Origin: Micromonospora rifamycinica
GTDB taxonomy: Bacteria > Actinomycetota > Actinomycetes > Mycobacteriales > Micromonosporaceae
Direction: 5' to 3'
NCBI RefSeq assembly: GCF_900090265.1
Contig: NZ_LT607752.1
Location: forward strand, 2,728,001 to 2,792,000
Length of the DNA stretch: 64,000 bases
How positions within the stretch are numbered: the first letter of the stretch is position 1; every line of letters starts with the position of its first letter. The position numbers were made by a program, and so were the translations under genes. Below, piece by piece: positions 45,848 through 55,298 of the stretch. The notes under the pieces were generated by a model. That model searched no databases. It was not told the DNA's origin and saw nothing but the letters and a program-made list of their open reading frames with translations.

Positions 45848-46029
45848 TGACCGCCGACCTGTCGCCCGGCGACCCGGCGATCCACACCCTCACGACCACC
45901 GGCACCCTGCCGGCCACCGATACCCTGCCGGCCACCGTCCCGGCCACCGACGCCCTGCCGGTGGCCGACAGCCTGCCGACCACCGACGCCCGGCCGGTCC
46001 GGGGCCTGCCGGAGGGGGCGTCGCGGTGA
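45847..46029 (+). CDS. Short linking ORF between yraN and comM
   Basis: 60 codons. The ATG shares one base with the yraN stop and the TGA overlaps the comM GTG (GTGA). The product is low in complexity, built on '[11 protein letters not shown]' and '[16 protein letters not shown]'. Its exact fit suggests it may be translated mainly to couple comM to yraN. It could equally be non-coding spacer. Confidence 0.35.
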   Translation: MTADLSPGDPAIHTLTTTGTLPATDTLPATVPATDALPVADSLPTTDARPVRGLPEGASR

Positions 46030-47546
46030 GCTACGCCAAGGTGCTCGCGGTCGGTCTGGTCGGGGTCACCGGCCACCTGGTCGAGGTCGAGGCGGACCTC
46101 TCCCCCGGGTTGCCGGCGGTGATCATCTCGGGCCTGCCGGACACCGCGCTGCACGAGGCGCGGGACCGGGTCCGCGCCGCCGTGGTCAACTCCGGCCAGC
46201 GCTGGCCGAACCGCCGGATCACCCTCAACCTGCTGCCGGCCACGCTTCCCAAGCGCGGTTCGGCGTTCGACCTGGCCATTGCGGTCGCCCTGCTCGGGGC
46301 CGCCGGTGAGTTGCCGTTGCTACCGGTGGAGGGGGTGGTGGTACTGGGCGAGTTGGGGCTCGACGGCACGGTCCGGCCGATCCGGGGGGTGCTGCCGATG
46401 GTGGCCGCCGCCGCCCGCGCCGGCCTGGGCCGGGTGGTGGTGCCGGCGGGCAACGCCGCGGAGGCGGCGGTGGTCCCCGGGGTACGGGTTCGCGCCGTGG
46501 ACACCCTGCACCGGCTCGTCGCCTTCGTCCGGGACGGGACTCCCCTGCTGGAGCCGCCGCCGGCCCTGCCCGTCGAGGCGTCGTCCGGGCCGGATCTCGC
46601 CGACATCGCCGGGCAGGCACTGGGCCGGCGGGCGTTGGAGGTGGCGGCAGCCGGAGGGCACCACCTCTCGCTGCTGGGGCCGCCCGGGGCCGGCAAGACC
46701 ATGCTCGCCGAACGGTTGCCGTCGATCCTGCCGGAACTCGACGACGAGGACGCGTTGGAGGTCACCGCGCTGCACTCGATCGCCGGCACGCTGCCGCCGG
46801 ACGGTCGGCTGCTGCGCCGGCCGCCGTTCCAGGCCCCGCACCACTCGGCCACCGTGCCGGCACTGGTCGGTGGCGGCTCAGGGCTGGCCCGACCGGGCGC
46901 GTTGTCGCTGGCCCATCGGGGGGTGCTCTTTCTCGACGAGGCCGCCGAGTTCAGCAAGGGCGCCCTGGAGGCGCTACGGCAGCCGCTGGAGAGCGGTTAC
47001 GTCCACCTGGCCAGAGCCAGGGGCGGCACCCGCTACCCCGCCCGCGTGCAGCTGGTGCTGGCCGCCAACCCCTGCCCCTGTGCCCGGCCCGGCGGCGACA
47101 CGCTCTGCGAGTGCAGTCCGTTGGCGCGGCGACGCTATCTCGGCCGGCTCTCCGGTCCGCTGCTGGACCGGATCGACGTGCAGATCAGGGTGCTGCCGGT
47201 ACGGGCGGCCGAGTTGATGGGCACCGACCCGGACGGCGAGCCGTCGGCGACGGTCGCCGCCCGGGTGGCGCTGGCCCGCCGGGCCGCCGCCGAGCGGTGG
47301 GCACCGGTCGGTTACCGGCTCAACGCGGAGGTGTCCGGCCCGCTGCTCCGCCGGCCACCGTGGCGGCTCGCCGCCCAGACCACCGCCGAACTGCGGGGAC
47401 GGCTCGACCGGGGTTCGCTGTCGGCCCGGGGCTTCGATCGGATCATTCGGCTCGCCTGGACGATCGCCGATCTCGACGGCCGGACCAGGCCCGATCGGGA
47501 GGACGTCCGGGAGGCCACCGGACTCAGGACAGGGGAGGAAGCGTGA
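46026..47546 (+). CDS. comM: YifB/ComM-family Mg-chelatase-like AAA+ ATPase
   Basis: A 506-aa protein. The N-terminal ChlI-like domain ('VEVEADLSPGLPAVIISGLPD', 'RRITLNLLPATLPKRGSAF') is followed by AAA+ with Walker A 'LLGPPGAGKTMLAERLP', the PAPHHS-like 'FQAPHHSATVPALVGGG' and Walker B 'GVLFLDEAAEF'. The Cys-rich 'ANPCPCARPGGDTLCECS' is typical. ComM is a hexameric helicase that promotes branch migration during transformation. The GTG at 46026 is preceded by ggaggggg. It overlaps dprA by 4 bp. Confidence 0.95.
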   Translation: MSYAKVLAVGLVGVTGHLVEVEADLSPGLPAVIISGLPDTALHEARDRVRAAVVNSGQRWPNRRITLNLLPATLPKRGSAFDLAIAVALLGAAGELPLLPVEGVVVLGELGLDGTVRPIRGVLPMVAAAARAGLGRVVVPAGNAAEAAVVPGVRVRAVDTLHRLVAFVRDGTPLLEPPPALPVEASSGPDLADIAGQALGRRALEVAAAGGHHLSLLGPPGAGKTMLAERLPSILPELDDEDALEVTALHSIAGTLPPDGRLLRRPPFQAPHHSATVPALVGGGSGLARPGALSLAHRGVLFLDEAAEFSKGALEALRQPLESGYVHLARARGGTRYPARVQLVLAANPCPCARPGGDTLCECSPLARRRYLGRLSGPLLDRIDVQIRVLPVRAAELMGTDPDGEPSATVAARVALARRAAAERWAPVGYRLNAEVSGPLLRRPPWRLAAQTTAELRGRLDRGSLSARGFDRIIRLAWTIADLDGRTRPDREDVREATGLRTGEEA

Positions 47547-48727
47547 CCGGCACCGAGGACCTGCACGCCCGGGTGGCGCTGACCTGGCTCGCCGAGCCGG
47601 GCACCCGGTCGGTGCACCGACTGGTGGACCGGCTGGGGCCGGTCGCCACACTGCAGCTCCTGCTCGACGGCGGTGCCCCGGACGAGACGCTGCGGGCGGC
47701 GGTGGCGGCCCGGTTACCCGCGGGTGACCCGCGGGCGGTGGCCGCCGAGGCGGTGGCGCTCACCGACCGGCTCGGCGCGCGGATCGTCTCCCCGGCGGAC
47801 GACGAGTGGCCCGTCGCGCTGGGCGACCTGGCCCGGCTGGTGTTGCCCGGAGCGAGCCGGAAGGTCGACCGGGAGACCGCCCCACCGCTCTGCCTCTGGG
47901 TCCGCGGCGGGTGGCCGTTGGCCGAGGTGCTGGACCGTTCGGTCGCCGTGGTCGGGGCACGGGCCGCCACCGGGTACGGCGTGCACGTCGCCACCGAACT
48001 CGGGTACGGCCTGGCCGACCGCGAGTGGACGGTGGTCTCCGGGGGTGCGTTCGGCATCGACGCCGCCGCCCACCGGGGCGCGTTGAACGCCGGTGGCGTG
48101 ACGGTGGCGGTGCTCGCCTGTGGCGTGGACCGCCCCTACCCGATGGGCAACTCCGCCCTCTTCGACCGGATCGCCGAGACGGGGTTGCTGATCAGCGAGT
48201 GGCTGCCGGGGGCCGAGCCGCTACGTCCCCGCTTCCTGATCCGTAACCGGGTGATCGCCGCCGGCACCCGGGGCAGCGTGCTGGTGGAGGCGGCGGCGCG
48301 CAGCGGCGCGGCCCAGACCATGCACCGGGCGGTAGCCCTGCGCCGACCGGCGATGGTGGTGCCCGGTCCGGTCACCTCGGCGCTGTCCGTCGGCGCACAC
48401 GAGTTGCTCCGGGAATACCGTGACGCCCGGCTCGTCACCGGGCTCGCGCACGTCCTCGAGGAGGTGGGTCGGATCGGGTCCGATCTGGCCCCGCCCGCCC
48501 GGGGCGAGGAGCGCCCGACGGACGTCCTCGACGACGACGCGGCCCTGCTGCGCGAGTCGATGCCCCGCCGGGGCGTGATCAGCGCGGACGCGCTGGCCGC
48601 TCGGGCCGGGGTGCCGGTCCGGACGGCGTTGCGCAAACTCGCCCTGCTGGAGGAGTTGGGCCTGGTGACCCGCCGGGACGACGGCTACGCCCTCACCCGT
48701 CCGCAGCCGTCCCACGGTCACGCCTGA
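47543..48727 (+). CDS. dprA: DNA-processing protein DprA
   Basis: A 394-aa protein. The Rossmann-like core has 'VAVVGARAATGYGVHVA', 'VVSGGAFGIDAAAHRGAL', 'VAVLACGVDRPYPMGN' and 'RNRVIAAGTRGSVLVEAA', the DprA pattern for single-stranded DNA binding. A C-terminal winged-helix-like segment follows ('ISADALAARAGVPVRTALR'). DprA loads RecA on incoming single-stranded DNA. The GTG overlaps the comM stop (GTGA). Confidence 0.96.
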   Translation: MTGTEDLHARVALTWLAEPGTRSVHRLVDRLGPVATLQLLLDGGAPDETLRAAVAARLPAGDPRAVAAEAVALTDRLGARIVSPADDEWPVALGDLARLVLPGASRKVDRETAPPLCLWVRGGWPLAEVLDRSVAVVGARAATGYGVHVATELGYGLADREWTVVSGGAFGIDAAAHRGALNAGGVTVAVLACGVDRPYPMGNSALFDRIAETGLLISEWLPGAEPLRPRFLIRNRVIAAGTRGSVLVEAAARSGAAQTMHRAVALRRPAMVVPGPVTSALSVGAHELLREYRDARLVTGLAHVLEEVGRIGSDLAPPARGEERPTDVLDDDAALLRESMPRRGVISADALAARAGVPVRTALRKLALLEELGLVTRRDDGYALTRPQPSHGHA

Positions 48728-48768
48728 GCGCGGGCGGGCCGACGACCTCCAGGGCAGATCCGGATGCG

Positions 48769-50112
48769 ATGATCACTGCCGTGTCGATTCCCCGGCGTTC
48801 CGTTCTCGGTCTCGGGCTCGCAACCGCCCTCGGGGTGGCCGGCTGCGCCGCGAGCCCGCCCACCGGGTCGGCCGGCTCCTGGGCCACCGCCGCAGCGGGC
48901 GACGGTGCACCGGGCGGCCAGGGCGCCGCCGCGGCGGGTCGGCCGGGGGCGGCGGTCCGGGGCACCGCCCCCACCGCTGCCGCGAAGCCGCGCACTCTCA
49001 CCATGGCGCTCCAGCGCTACCTCCAGCCGACCTCCGAGAACCCGAAGCACCCGACGTACGCCGGGGCGGTGGTGCTGGCGACGACCGACGGCGAGCCGAC
49101 CGACCACCTGGCGGTCGGTGAGGCGCTGCGCTACGACGCCGGTCCGGTCCTGCTGCCCGCCGCGAAGCGGGTCGCCATGCGCCCCGACTCGATCTTCGAC
49201 CTGGCCTCGCTCACCAAGGTCTACACCGCGATCCTCACCCTGCAACAGGTCGACGCCGGCCGGATCGACCTGGACGCGCCGGTGGTCCGCTACCTTCCCG
49301 AGTTCACCGGCACCGGCAAGTCCGCCGTCACCGTCGCGATGCTGCTGGCCCACACCAGCGGCCTGCCGGTCGGGGCCAAGGTGACCGGCTACCCGACGAT
49401 GGCGGAGCGCTGGCGTGCGGTGCTGACCACACCGCTGGTCAACGGCGCCATCCCGGGCACCGTGTTCCGCTACTCCAGCGTCGGCCTGATGGTGGCCGGG
49501 AAGATCGTCGAGAAGGTTACCGGGCTCGGCCTCGACCGGGCGCTGAAGACCCACCTGACCGCCCCGCTGGGGCTGCGCTACACCGGGTTCAACCCCAACA
49601 CCTGGCTCGGTGCGACCGACCGGGCCAACCGGCTGGTCGCCACCGACGCCCGCTCCTCCCGGGGTCTGCTCCGGGGTGTGGTGCACGACGACGTCGCCAA
49701 CCACCTGGGCGGCGTCGCCGGCCACGCCGGGATCTTCGCCCCCGCCGAGGAGGTGGCGGTGATCGGGCAACTGCTGCTCGACGGTGGCAGCTACGGCGGG
49801 AAGCGGATCCTCGCCCAGAGCACCGTCGCCCGGATGCTGCGCAATGCCAACACCGGCCTACCCGCGGTCGACCCGGACCGGCCGGGGCGCACCTCCGACC
49901 ACGGCCTCGGAGTGGTGCTCCACCAGCCCTGGTTCATGGGCCGGCACTCCCGGCCCACCACGTTCGGGCACACCGGGTTCACCGGCACCTCGTTCCTGGT
50001 CCAACCCGACCGACGCCGGGTGCTGGTCCTGCTCACCAACCGCGCGCATCCGAACTGGAGCTGGGCCGACCCCGATCCGGCCCGGGTAGCCGTGGCCGAC
50101 ACCTTCGCCTGA
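48769..50112 (+). CDS. Lipoprotein serine hydrolase (beta-lactamase/class C PBP fold)
   Basis: 447 aa. A lipoprotein signal ends at Cys26 ('LGVAGC'). After a Gly/Ala linker, the serine beta-lactamase-like domain has Ser147-x-x-Lys150 ('LASLTKVYT'), the Tyr motif 'FRYSSVGLMVAG' and 'FGHTGFTGTSF' in the KTG position. Such proteins are D-aminopeptidases, esterases or carboxypeptidases at the cell surface. It is about 40 bp after dprA and may be co-transcribed. A GTG at 48781 is an alternative start. Confidence 0.9.
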   Translation: MITAVSIPRRSVLGLGLATALGVAGCAASPPTGSAGSWATAAAGDGAPGGQGAAAAGRPGAAVRGTAPTAAAKPRTLTMALQRYLQPTSENPKHPTYAGAVVLATTDGEPTDHLAVGEALRYDAGPVLLPAAKRVAMRPDSIFDLASLTKVYTAILTLQQVDAGRIDLDAPVVRYLPEFTGTGKSAVTVAMLLAHTSGLPVGAKVTGYPTMAERWRAVLTTPLVNGAIPGTVFRYSSVGLMVAGKIVEKVTGLGLDRALKTHLTAPLGLRYTGFNPNTWLGATDRANRLVATDARSSRGLLRGVVHDDVANHLGGVAGHAGIFAPAEEVAVIGQLLLDGGSYGGKRILAQSTVARMLRNANTGLPAVDPDRPGRTSDHGLGVVLHQPWFMGRHSRPTTFGHTGFTGTSFLVQPDRRRVLVLLTNRAHPNWSWADPDPARVAVADTFA

Positions 50113-50129
50113 CCCGCCCGACGGCGGGT
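50112..50129 (+). terminator. Short hairpin at the end of the serine hydrolase gene
   Basis: 7-bp perfect arms (50112-50118, 50123-50129) around CGAC begin at the last base of the stop codon. The stem is short and has no T-run. Confidence 0.4.
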
Positions 50130-50314
50130 GGCGACCGGATTCCTTGCCGACGCTGCGGCCGGCACGCGACGGTGCCGCCGACGCGGCAGACAACACCTGC
50201 CCGTCGGCGTCCGTAAACTGGGCCGGTGCCCCCGGACGACCGCTCGAGCCCCCTGCGGCTACCGCCGACCCGCCGAGGATGCCGTCGCCGGTCGACCAAG
50301 GCGGGGGCGGGACG

Positions 50315-51316
50315 ATGAGTCGACGCGGTACGGGCACCCGGGTCACCCACCAGGCGTTGCCGCCGGCCATGCGGGACGCGGTGGACGAGTTCGCCAGCCA
50401 CCTCGCCCAGCTACGCAACCGGTCCGCGCACACCGTCCGGGCGTACGTCGCCGACCTGGTCTCGCTGCTCGACCACGCCGTGCGGATGGGCTGCACGGAG
50501 CCCGCCGACCTGGAGCTGGGCATCCTGCGCAGCTGGCTGGCGAAGCAACGGACGACCGGCGCGGCGCACAGCTCGTCGGCACGTCGGGCCGCCGCGGCGC
50601 GGACGTTCAGCGGATGGGCACACCGGTCCGGTCTGCTGGCCACCGACGTCGCCGCCCCGCTGGCCACCCCGAAGACGCGTCGGGAGCTGCCGGTGGTGCT
50701 CCGCGCCGACCAGGCCGCCGCCCTCGTCGAGGCACCCGGCGGCGGCGGAACTCCCGCACCAGACGATGCCGGACTCCCGGTGCCACGGCCGGAGGCGGAC
50801 GCGGTGACCGGGGCGGTCCTGTTACGGGACCGGGCGTTGCTCGAAATCCTCTACGCGACCGGCACGCGGATCAGTGAGGTCTGTGGACTGGACGTCCCGG
50901 ACGTCGACCACGAACGCCGGGTGATCCGGGTCCTCGGTAAGGGCAACCGGGAGCGGACGGTCCCGTACGGGCTGCCGGCCCAGCGGGCGATCGACCGGTG
51001 GCTGGCGGTGGGTCGGCCCGACTTGGCCGGGTCGGCCTCCGACCGGGCGCTGTTCCTCGGTGCCCGGGGTGGCCGGCTGCATCCCACGATGGCCCGGCGG
51101 ATCGTCGCCGGTTACGCCCGGACCGCCGGGCTGCCCCCGACCAGCCCGCACGGGCTGCGTCACTCGGCAGCCACCCACCTGCTCGACGGCGGTGCGGACC
51201 TGCGGGCGGTGCAGGAGCTGCTGGGGCACGCGTCTCTGGCGAGCACCCAGATCTACACCCACGTGTCGATGGAGCGGCTGCGCGCCGCCTACCGTCAGGC
51301 CCACCCCCGCGCCTGA
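50315..51316 (+). CDS. xerC: Tyrosine recombinase XerC
   Basis: 333 aa. The N-terminal SAM-like domain ('HLAQLRNRSAHTVRAYVADL') precedes the catalytic domain, with Arg in 'ATGTRISEVCGL', His-x-x-Arg in 'PHGLRHSAATHLLDG', 'ELLGHASLASTQIYTHVS' and Tyr in IYTHV. It acts with XerD to resolve chromosome dimers at dif. A Gly/Pro-rich insertion (about residues 142-166) separates the first catalytic strands. The ATG at 50315 has gcgggggcggg upstream. The following 51317-51545 is gene-free and consists of degenerate 'ccgaccgccaccgccgacc' repeats. Confidence 0.95.
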   Translation: MSRRGTGTRVTHQALPPAMRDAVDEFASHLAQLRNRSAHTVRAYVADLVSLLDHAVRMGCTEPADLELGILRSWLAKQRTTGAAHSSSARRAAAARTFSGWAHRSGLLATDVAAPLATPKTRRELPVVLRADQAAALVEAPGGGGTPAPDDAGLPVPRPEADAVTGAVLLRDRALLEILYATGTRISEVCGLDVPDVDHERRVIRVLGKGNRERTVPYGLPAQRAIDRWLAVGRPDLAGSASDRALFLGARGGRLHPTMARRIVAGYARTAGLPPTSPHGLRHSAATHLLDGGADLRAVQELLGHASLASTQIYTHVSMERLRAAYRQAHPRA

Positions 51317-51545
51317 CCTGCCGGGACGGGCCGGGCCTCCACCGGCCACTCCACCAACCGGCCACCCCACCGACCGACCGCCACCGCCGACCGGCCGTCA
51401 CGCCGACCGGCCACCACACCCACCGACCGCCACCGCCGACCGAGCTTGGTCGTGCGACACAGCCGTGCAACACGGCCGCCGACCGGCCACGGCCGCCTAC
51501 GGACGACCGGGTGGGCCGGCGATCATTGCCGGCTACCATCACCGC

Positions 51546-52727
51546 ATGAGCGTCCCGCCGCCACCCGAGCCGATTCCCGGGGCACGACTGCTCTTCACCC
51601 TCGACCCCTCGGTCAGCTATCTCAACCACGGGGCGTTCGGCGCGGTGCCGCTCGGGGTGCAGCGGACCCAGCAACGGCTGCGCGACGAGATGGAGGCGAA
51701 CCCGCAGCGCTTCTTCGGCCAGGCGCTGATCGACCGGCTCGCCCACACCCGGCGGCACCTGGCCGCCTTCCTCGGCGCCGACCCGGAGGGCACCGCCCTG
51801 GTCGGGAACACCACCACGGGGGTGGCCGTGGCCCTCCAGTCACTCGGTCTGCGCCCCGACGACGAGGTGCTCGGCACCGACCACGGGTATGGCGCGGTGA
51901 ACCTCTCGGTGGCACGGGAGTGCCGGCGGACCGGCGCCACGACCCGTTCCCTGCACCTGCCCCGGGCAGCCAGCGACGCACAGATCGTGGAGATCGTCCG
52001 GGCCGGGATCCGCCCGGGGCGGACCCGACTGCTCCTGGTCGACCAGCTCACCTCGGCCACCGCCCGGGTGCTGCCGGTCGCCGCGCTGGTGGCCGTGGCC
52101 CGGGAGCACGGTGTTCCCGTCCTGGTGGACGCCGCACACGTGCCCGGGATGCTGCCGGTCCAGGTGGACGCGATCGGGGCCGACTTCTGGGTGGGCAACC
52201 TGCACAAGTGGGGGTTCGCCCCACGCGGCACCGCAGTGCTGGTGGTCGCCCCGCCGTGGCGGGAGCGGATCGAGCCGTTGGTGGTGTCCTGGCAGCAGGC
52301 GAGCGGTTTCCCGGGCAACGTCGAGTGGCAGGCCACCCTCGACTACACCGGCTGGCTGAGCGCCCCGGCCGGCCTCTACACGCTCCGCAGCCTCGGCGTA
52401 GAGCGGGTCCGCGCGCACAATGCCGCGCTCGCGGCGTACGGGCAGCGGGTGGTCGGGGCGGCCCTCGGGGTGCCGCCGGCCGACCTGCCCGACCCGGGCG
52501 GGCCGGGGGTGGCGATGCGGATCGTGCCGCTGCCACCGGGGATCGCCGGCACCCTGGAGGAGGCGGGTGCCCTACGCACCCGGATCGCCGATCGGCTCGC
52601 CACCGAGGTGTCGGTGATGGCCTGGCACGGCCTGGGGTGGCTACGGCTCTGCGGCCAGGTATACAACACCGCCGACGAGTACGAACGGCTGGCCGCCCGA
52701 CTGCCGGCGCTGCTGGCTGAGCGCTGA
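51546..52727 (+). CDS. PLP-dependent class V aminotransferase-fold enzyme (isopenicillin-N-epimerase-like)
   Basis: 393 aa. 'YLNHGAFGAVPLGVQRTQQ' at the start, 'LVGNTTTGVAVALQSL', 'LVDAAHVPGMLPVQV' and the PLP-lysine motif 'GNLHKWGFAPRGTAV' define the family. Relatives include isopenicillin N epimerase and cysteine desulfurase-like enzymes. The exact reaction is unknown here. The final 87 bp overlap the opposing M23 peptidase gene. Confidence 0.93.
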   Translation: MSVPPPPEPIPGARLLFTLDPSVSYLNHGAFGAVPLGVQRTQQRLRDEMEANPQRFFGQALIDRLAHTRRHLAAFLGADPEGTALVGNTTTGVAVALQSLGLRPDDEVLGTDHGYGAVNLSVARECRRTGATTRSLHLPRAASDAQIVEIVRAGIRPGRTRLLLVDQLTSATARVLPVAALVAVAREHGVPVLVDAAHVPGMLPVQVDAIGADFWVGNLHKWGFAPRGTAVLVVAPPWRERIEPLVVSWQQASGFPGNVEWQATLDYTGWLSAPAGLYTLRSLGVERVRAHNAALAAYGQRVVGAALGVPPADLPDPGGPGVAMRIVPLPPGIAGTLEEAGALRTRIADRLATEVSVMAWHGLGWLRLCGQVYNTADEYERLAARLPALLAER

Positions 52728-53402
52728 CCGGGTCCGGCCGAAGGCCAGCCAGGGCTGGCCGGATGCTGGACGCAGACCGGCCAAGGCTGGCCGAGGCCGA
52801 CCGGGGCTGACCGAAGGCTGATCGGGGCTGACCGGCCACCCCACCGGGAGCAGGCGGACCGGGCCGAGGCCGAGCAGGGCCAGTGGATCCAGGTAGTCCG
52901 GACCCCGCCGCACCCCCCAGTGCAGGCAGCTTCCGGTCGGGACGGGGGTTCCCAGCGGGGGGCAGCCCGGATGCCCGGTCAACAGGGCTCCCAGCGGTGC
53001 GCCGGCCACCACCACGTCACCCGGACGCGCCACGGGGCGGACCGGCTCGTAGGTGGTCCGCAGGCCGCCGGGGTGGCCGACGGTGACCACCGGTCGGCCG
53101 GCGACCATACCGGCGAAGAGCACCGTGCCGGCACCGGCCGACCGGACGGTGGCACCGGACGCGGCGGCGAGGTCCACGCCCCGGTGACCGGCGAGCCACG
53201 GTCGCGGTGGCGGGTCGAACCGGCGCACCGGCCGAGGTGGACCGTCGAGCGGCCACCGGAACACCGGTGCCCGGGCGGACGGGGGTGGGGTGACCCGCCC
53301 GGCAGGCGGGGGCGGGGCAGACACGATCCCGGCGGGCCAGGGCGAACCGAACACGATCCCGGCGGCCCCGAGCGCCACCACCCGCCGCAGTCCTGTACGC
53401 AT
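52641..53402 (-). CDS. Secreted M23-family metallopeptidase
   Basis: A 253-aa protein. A signal peptide ('VVALGAAGIVFGSPW') leads to a LytM/M23 domain (about residues 50-175): 'HRGVDLAAASGATVRSAGAGTV' contains the first zinc ligands and 'SCLHWGVRRG' the HxH-region His. It should cut peptidoglycan cross-links. The C-terminal ~75 residues are low-complexity repeats ('RPRPALAGLRPASGQPWLA'). The gene reaches 87 bp into the aminotransferase gene on the opposite strand. M23 genes near rpsB are common in actinobacteria. Confidence 0.9.
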   Translation of the reverse strand: MRTGLRRVVALGAAGIVFGSPWPAGIVSAPPPPAGRVTPPPSARAPVFRWPLDGPPRPVRRFDPPPRPWLAGHRGVDLAAASGATVRSAGAGTVLFAGMVAGRPVVTVGHPGGLRTTYEPVRPVARPGDVVVAGAPLGALLTGHPGCPPLGTPVPTGSCLHWGVRRGPDYLDPLALLGLGPVRLLPVGWPVSPDQPSVSPGRPRPALAGLRPASGQPWLAFGRTRSALSQQRRQSGGQPFVLVGGVVYLAAEP

Positions 53403-53537
53403 CACCGCAGCATGGCGGGACCGCCGGGCCGACGCCACGGACCGGTCGTCCGCTGTGGACGACGGGGCCGGTTGGGGAAAACCCCCGCCCGGCCCGTCGA
53501 TCTGCTATGCCGCCCCGGTCCTGACCCGGCGCTGGAC

Positions 53538-53700
53538 GGCCACGAAAACCCGGACGGAGCGGCCGGCAGGCGGACGGCCACGAAAACCCGGCCGGAGCGG
53601 CCGGCAGGCGGACGGCCACGAACCCCGGCCGGAGCGGCCGGCAGGCGGACGGCCACGAACCCCGGCCGGAGCGACCGGCAGGTCGAGGGCCACGAATCCC
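53538..53700. repeat. Four 37-38-bp tandem repeats
   Basis: Units start at 53538, 53576, 53614 and 53651, followed by a partial copy, each beginning 'ggccacgaa' and ending in 'ggccggcaggcggac' or a close variant. They lie in the 410-bp gap 53403-53813 between the divergent M23 and molybdoenzyme genes, which otherwise holds no gene. A motif 'ggacggccacgaac' also occurs near 30920. Confidence 0.85.
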
Positions 53701-53813
53701 CGGCCCGGGCGTCCGACGGAGGGGCGGCCACGGCCCGGCGGACGACCGGCGGGTCACCCGGCAGCGGTCTAGGCTGGCGGCAGCGCAGCCGGGCGCGGAG
53801 CGGGAGGGCACCG

Positions 53814-54920
53814 ATGACCACCATGGACGAGGTGAGCCGACCGTCGCGGGTCGCCGGGGCGGACGAGGCGATCAGTCCCGAGGAGCTCCAGCTGGCCGCC
53901 CGTAACCACGGCATCCCGCTCGAAGCGCTGCGCTACGACGTCACCCCGGCCGGTCTGCACTACCTGCTCATCCACTACGACATCCCGGATCTCGACCCGG
54001 CCGCCCACACACTGGCCGTGGACGGCGCGGTGGGTCGGCCGCTCCGGCTCGACCTGGCCGAGCTGCGCGAGCGCCCCCGGGTGACCCACCGGGTCACGAT
54101 GGAGTGCGCCGGCAACGGGCGGGCGTTGCTGCACCCGCGCCCGGTCAGCCAGCCGTGGCTGGTGGAGGCGGTGGGCAACGCCGAGTGGGCCGGCACCCCG
54201 TTGGCGCCGTTGCTGCGCGAGGCGGGGATCGCGCCCGACGCGGTGGACGTGGTGTTCACCGGTGCCGACCATGGCGTGGAACGCGGGGTGGAGCAGGACT
54301 ACCAGCGGGCCCTGCCGGTCGCCGACGCGCTGCGCGACGAGGTGTTGCTGGCGTACGAGATGAACGGCGCTCCCTTGCTGCCGCAGCACGGCGCACCGCT
54401 GCGGTTGATCGTCCCCGGCTGGTACGGCATGGCGCACGTCAAGTGGCTGCGCACGATCAGCGTGCTGACCGGGGAGTTCGACGGCTACCAGAACGCGGTG
54501 GCCTACCGGCTGCGGCGCGTCGCCGACGACCCGGGTGTGCCGGTGACCCGGATCGAGCCCCGGGCGCTGGTCCGGCCGCCGGGTTTCCCGGATTTCATGT
54601 CCCGCAGCAGGGTGCTGCGGCCGGGACCGTGCACGGTGGACGGACGGGCCTGGTCGGGGCACGCCCCGGTGGTGTCCGTGGAGGTGACCACGGACGGCGG
54701 GGCGAGCTGGGAGCCGGCCACCCTGGACCGGCCGGGCGGCGGCGAGTGGTCCTGGCGGCGCTGGCGGTACGACTGGACCCCGCGGCCCGGCCGCTATTCG
54801 CTGGGGGCGCGGGCGACCGACGCGTCGGGGCGCACCCAGCCGGTGGAGCAGCCGTGGAACCGGGGTGGTTTCGCCAACAACCTCGTCCAGCGGGTGGACG
54901 TGCTCGTCGTCGCGGAGTGA
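53814..54920 (+). CDS. Sulfite-oxidase-fold molybdopterin-dependent oxidoreductase
   Basis: A 368-aa protein. The Moco domain (about residues 40-240) has the Mo-ligating Cys in 'RVTMECAGNGRALLHP' and 'LLPQHGAPLRLIVPGWYGM', 'HVKWLRTISVLTGEF'. The C-terminal domain is an Ig-like dimerisation domain ('VVSVEVTTDGGASWEPATL'). It lacks a haem domain and an evident signal peptide. It is probably a bacterial sulfite-dehydrogenase-like or related enzyme; substrate and electron acceptor are unknown. gggaggg precedes the ATG. Confidence 0.92.
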   Translation: MTTMDEVSRPSRVAGADEAISPEELQLAARNHGIPLEALRYDVTPAGLHYLLIHYDIPDLDPAAHTLAVDGAVGRPLRLDLAELRERPRVTHRVTMECAGNGRALLHPRPVSQPWLVEAVGNAEWAGTPLAPLLREAGIAPDAVDVVFTGADHGVERGVEQDYQRALPVADALRDEVLLAYEMNGAPLLPQHGAPLRLIVPGWYGMAHVKWLRTISVLTGEFDGYQNAVAYRLRRVADDPGVPVTRIEPRALVRPPGFPDFMSRSRVLRPGPCTVDGRAWSGHAPVVSVEVTTDGGASWEPATLDRPGGGEWSWRRWRYDWTPRPGRYSLGARATDASGRTQPVEQPWNRGGFANNLVQRVDVLVVAE

Positions 54921-54974
54921 GACGGCCCGGTCCCGGCCCGGCGTCGACGGTGGGCGGCCGACGCGGGGCGGGGA

Positions 54975-55298
54975 TCAGCTACCGAAGCCCGAGTCGGCGG
55001 GCAGCGAGATGTCGGGCTTCTCCAGCTCCTCGACGTTGACGTCCTTGAACGTCATCACCCGGACGTTCTTGACGAAGCGCGCCGGACGGTACATGTCCCA
55101 GACCCAGGCGTCGTGCATCTCGACCTCGAAGTAGACCTCGCCGTCGGAGTTGCGCACGTGCAGGTCCACCTGGTTGGCGAGGTAGAAGCGGCGTTCCGTC
55201 TCCACCACGTAGGAGAACTGACGGACGATGTCGCGGTACTCCCGGTAGAGCTGCAGCTCCATCTCGGTCTCGTACTTCTCGAGATCTTCCGCGCTCAT
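54975..55298 (-). CDS. DUF2469 protein
   Basis: A 107-aa acidic protein matching the actinobacterial DUF2469 family: 'MSAEDLEKYETEMELQLYRE', 'RRFYLANQVDLHVR', 'YFEVEMHDAWVWDMYRPAR'. Function is unknown. It is a signature gene of actinobacteria found directly after rnhB; its ATG overlaps the rnhB stop by 4 bp (ATGA). Confidence 0.97.
   Translation of the reverse strand: MSAEDLEKYETEMELQLYREYRDIVRQFSYVVETERRFYLANQVDLHVRNSDGEVYFEVEMHDAWVWDMYRPARFVKNVRVMTFKDVNVEELEKPDISLPADSGFGS

Noticed and set aside
45847..46029. Possible CRISPR-like or VNTR array in the yraN-comM linker
   Set aside because: Repeats are short and degenerate with no spacers; better explained as a low-complexity ORF.
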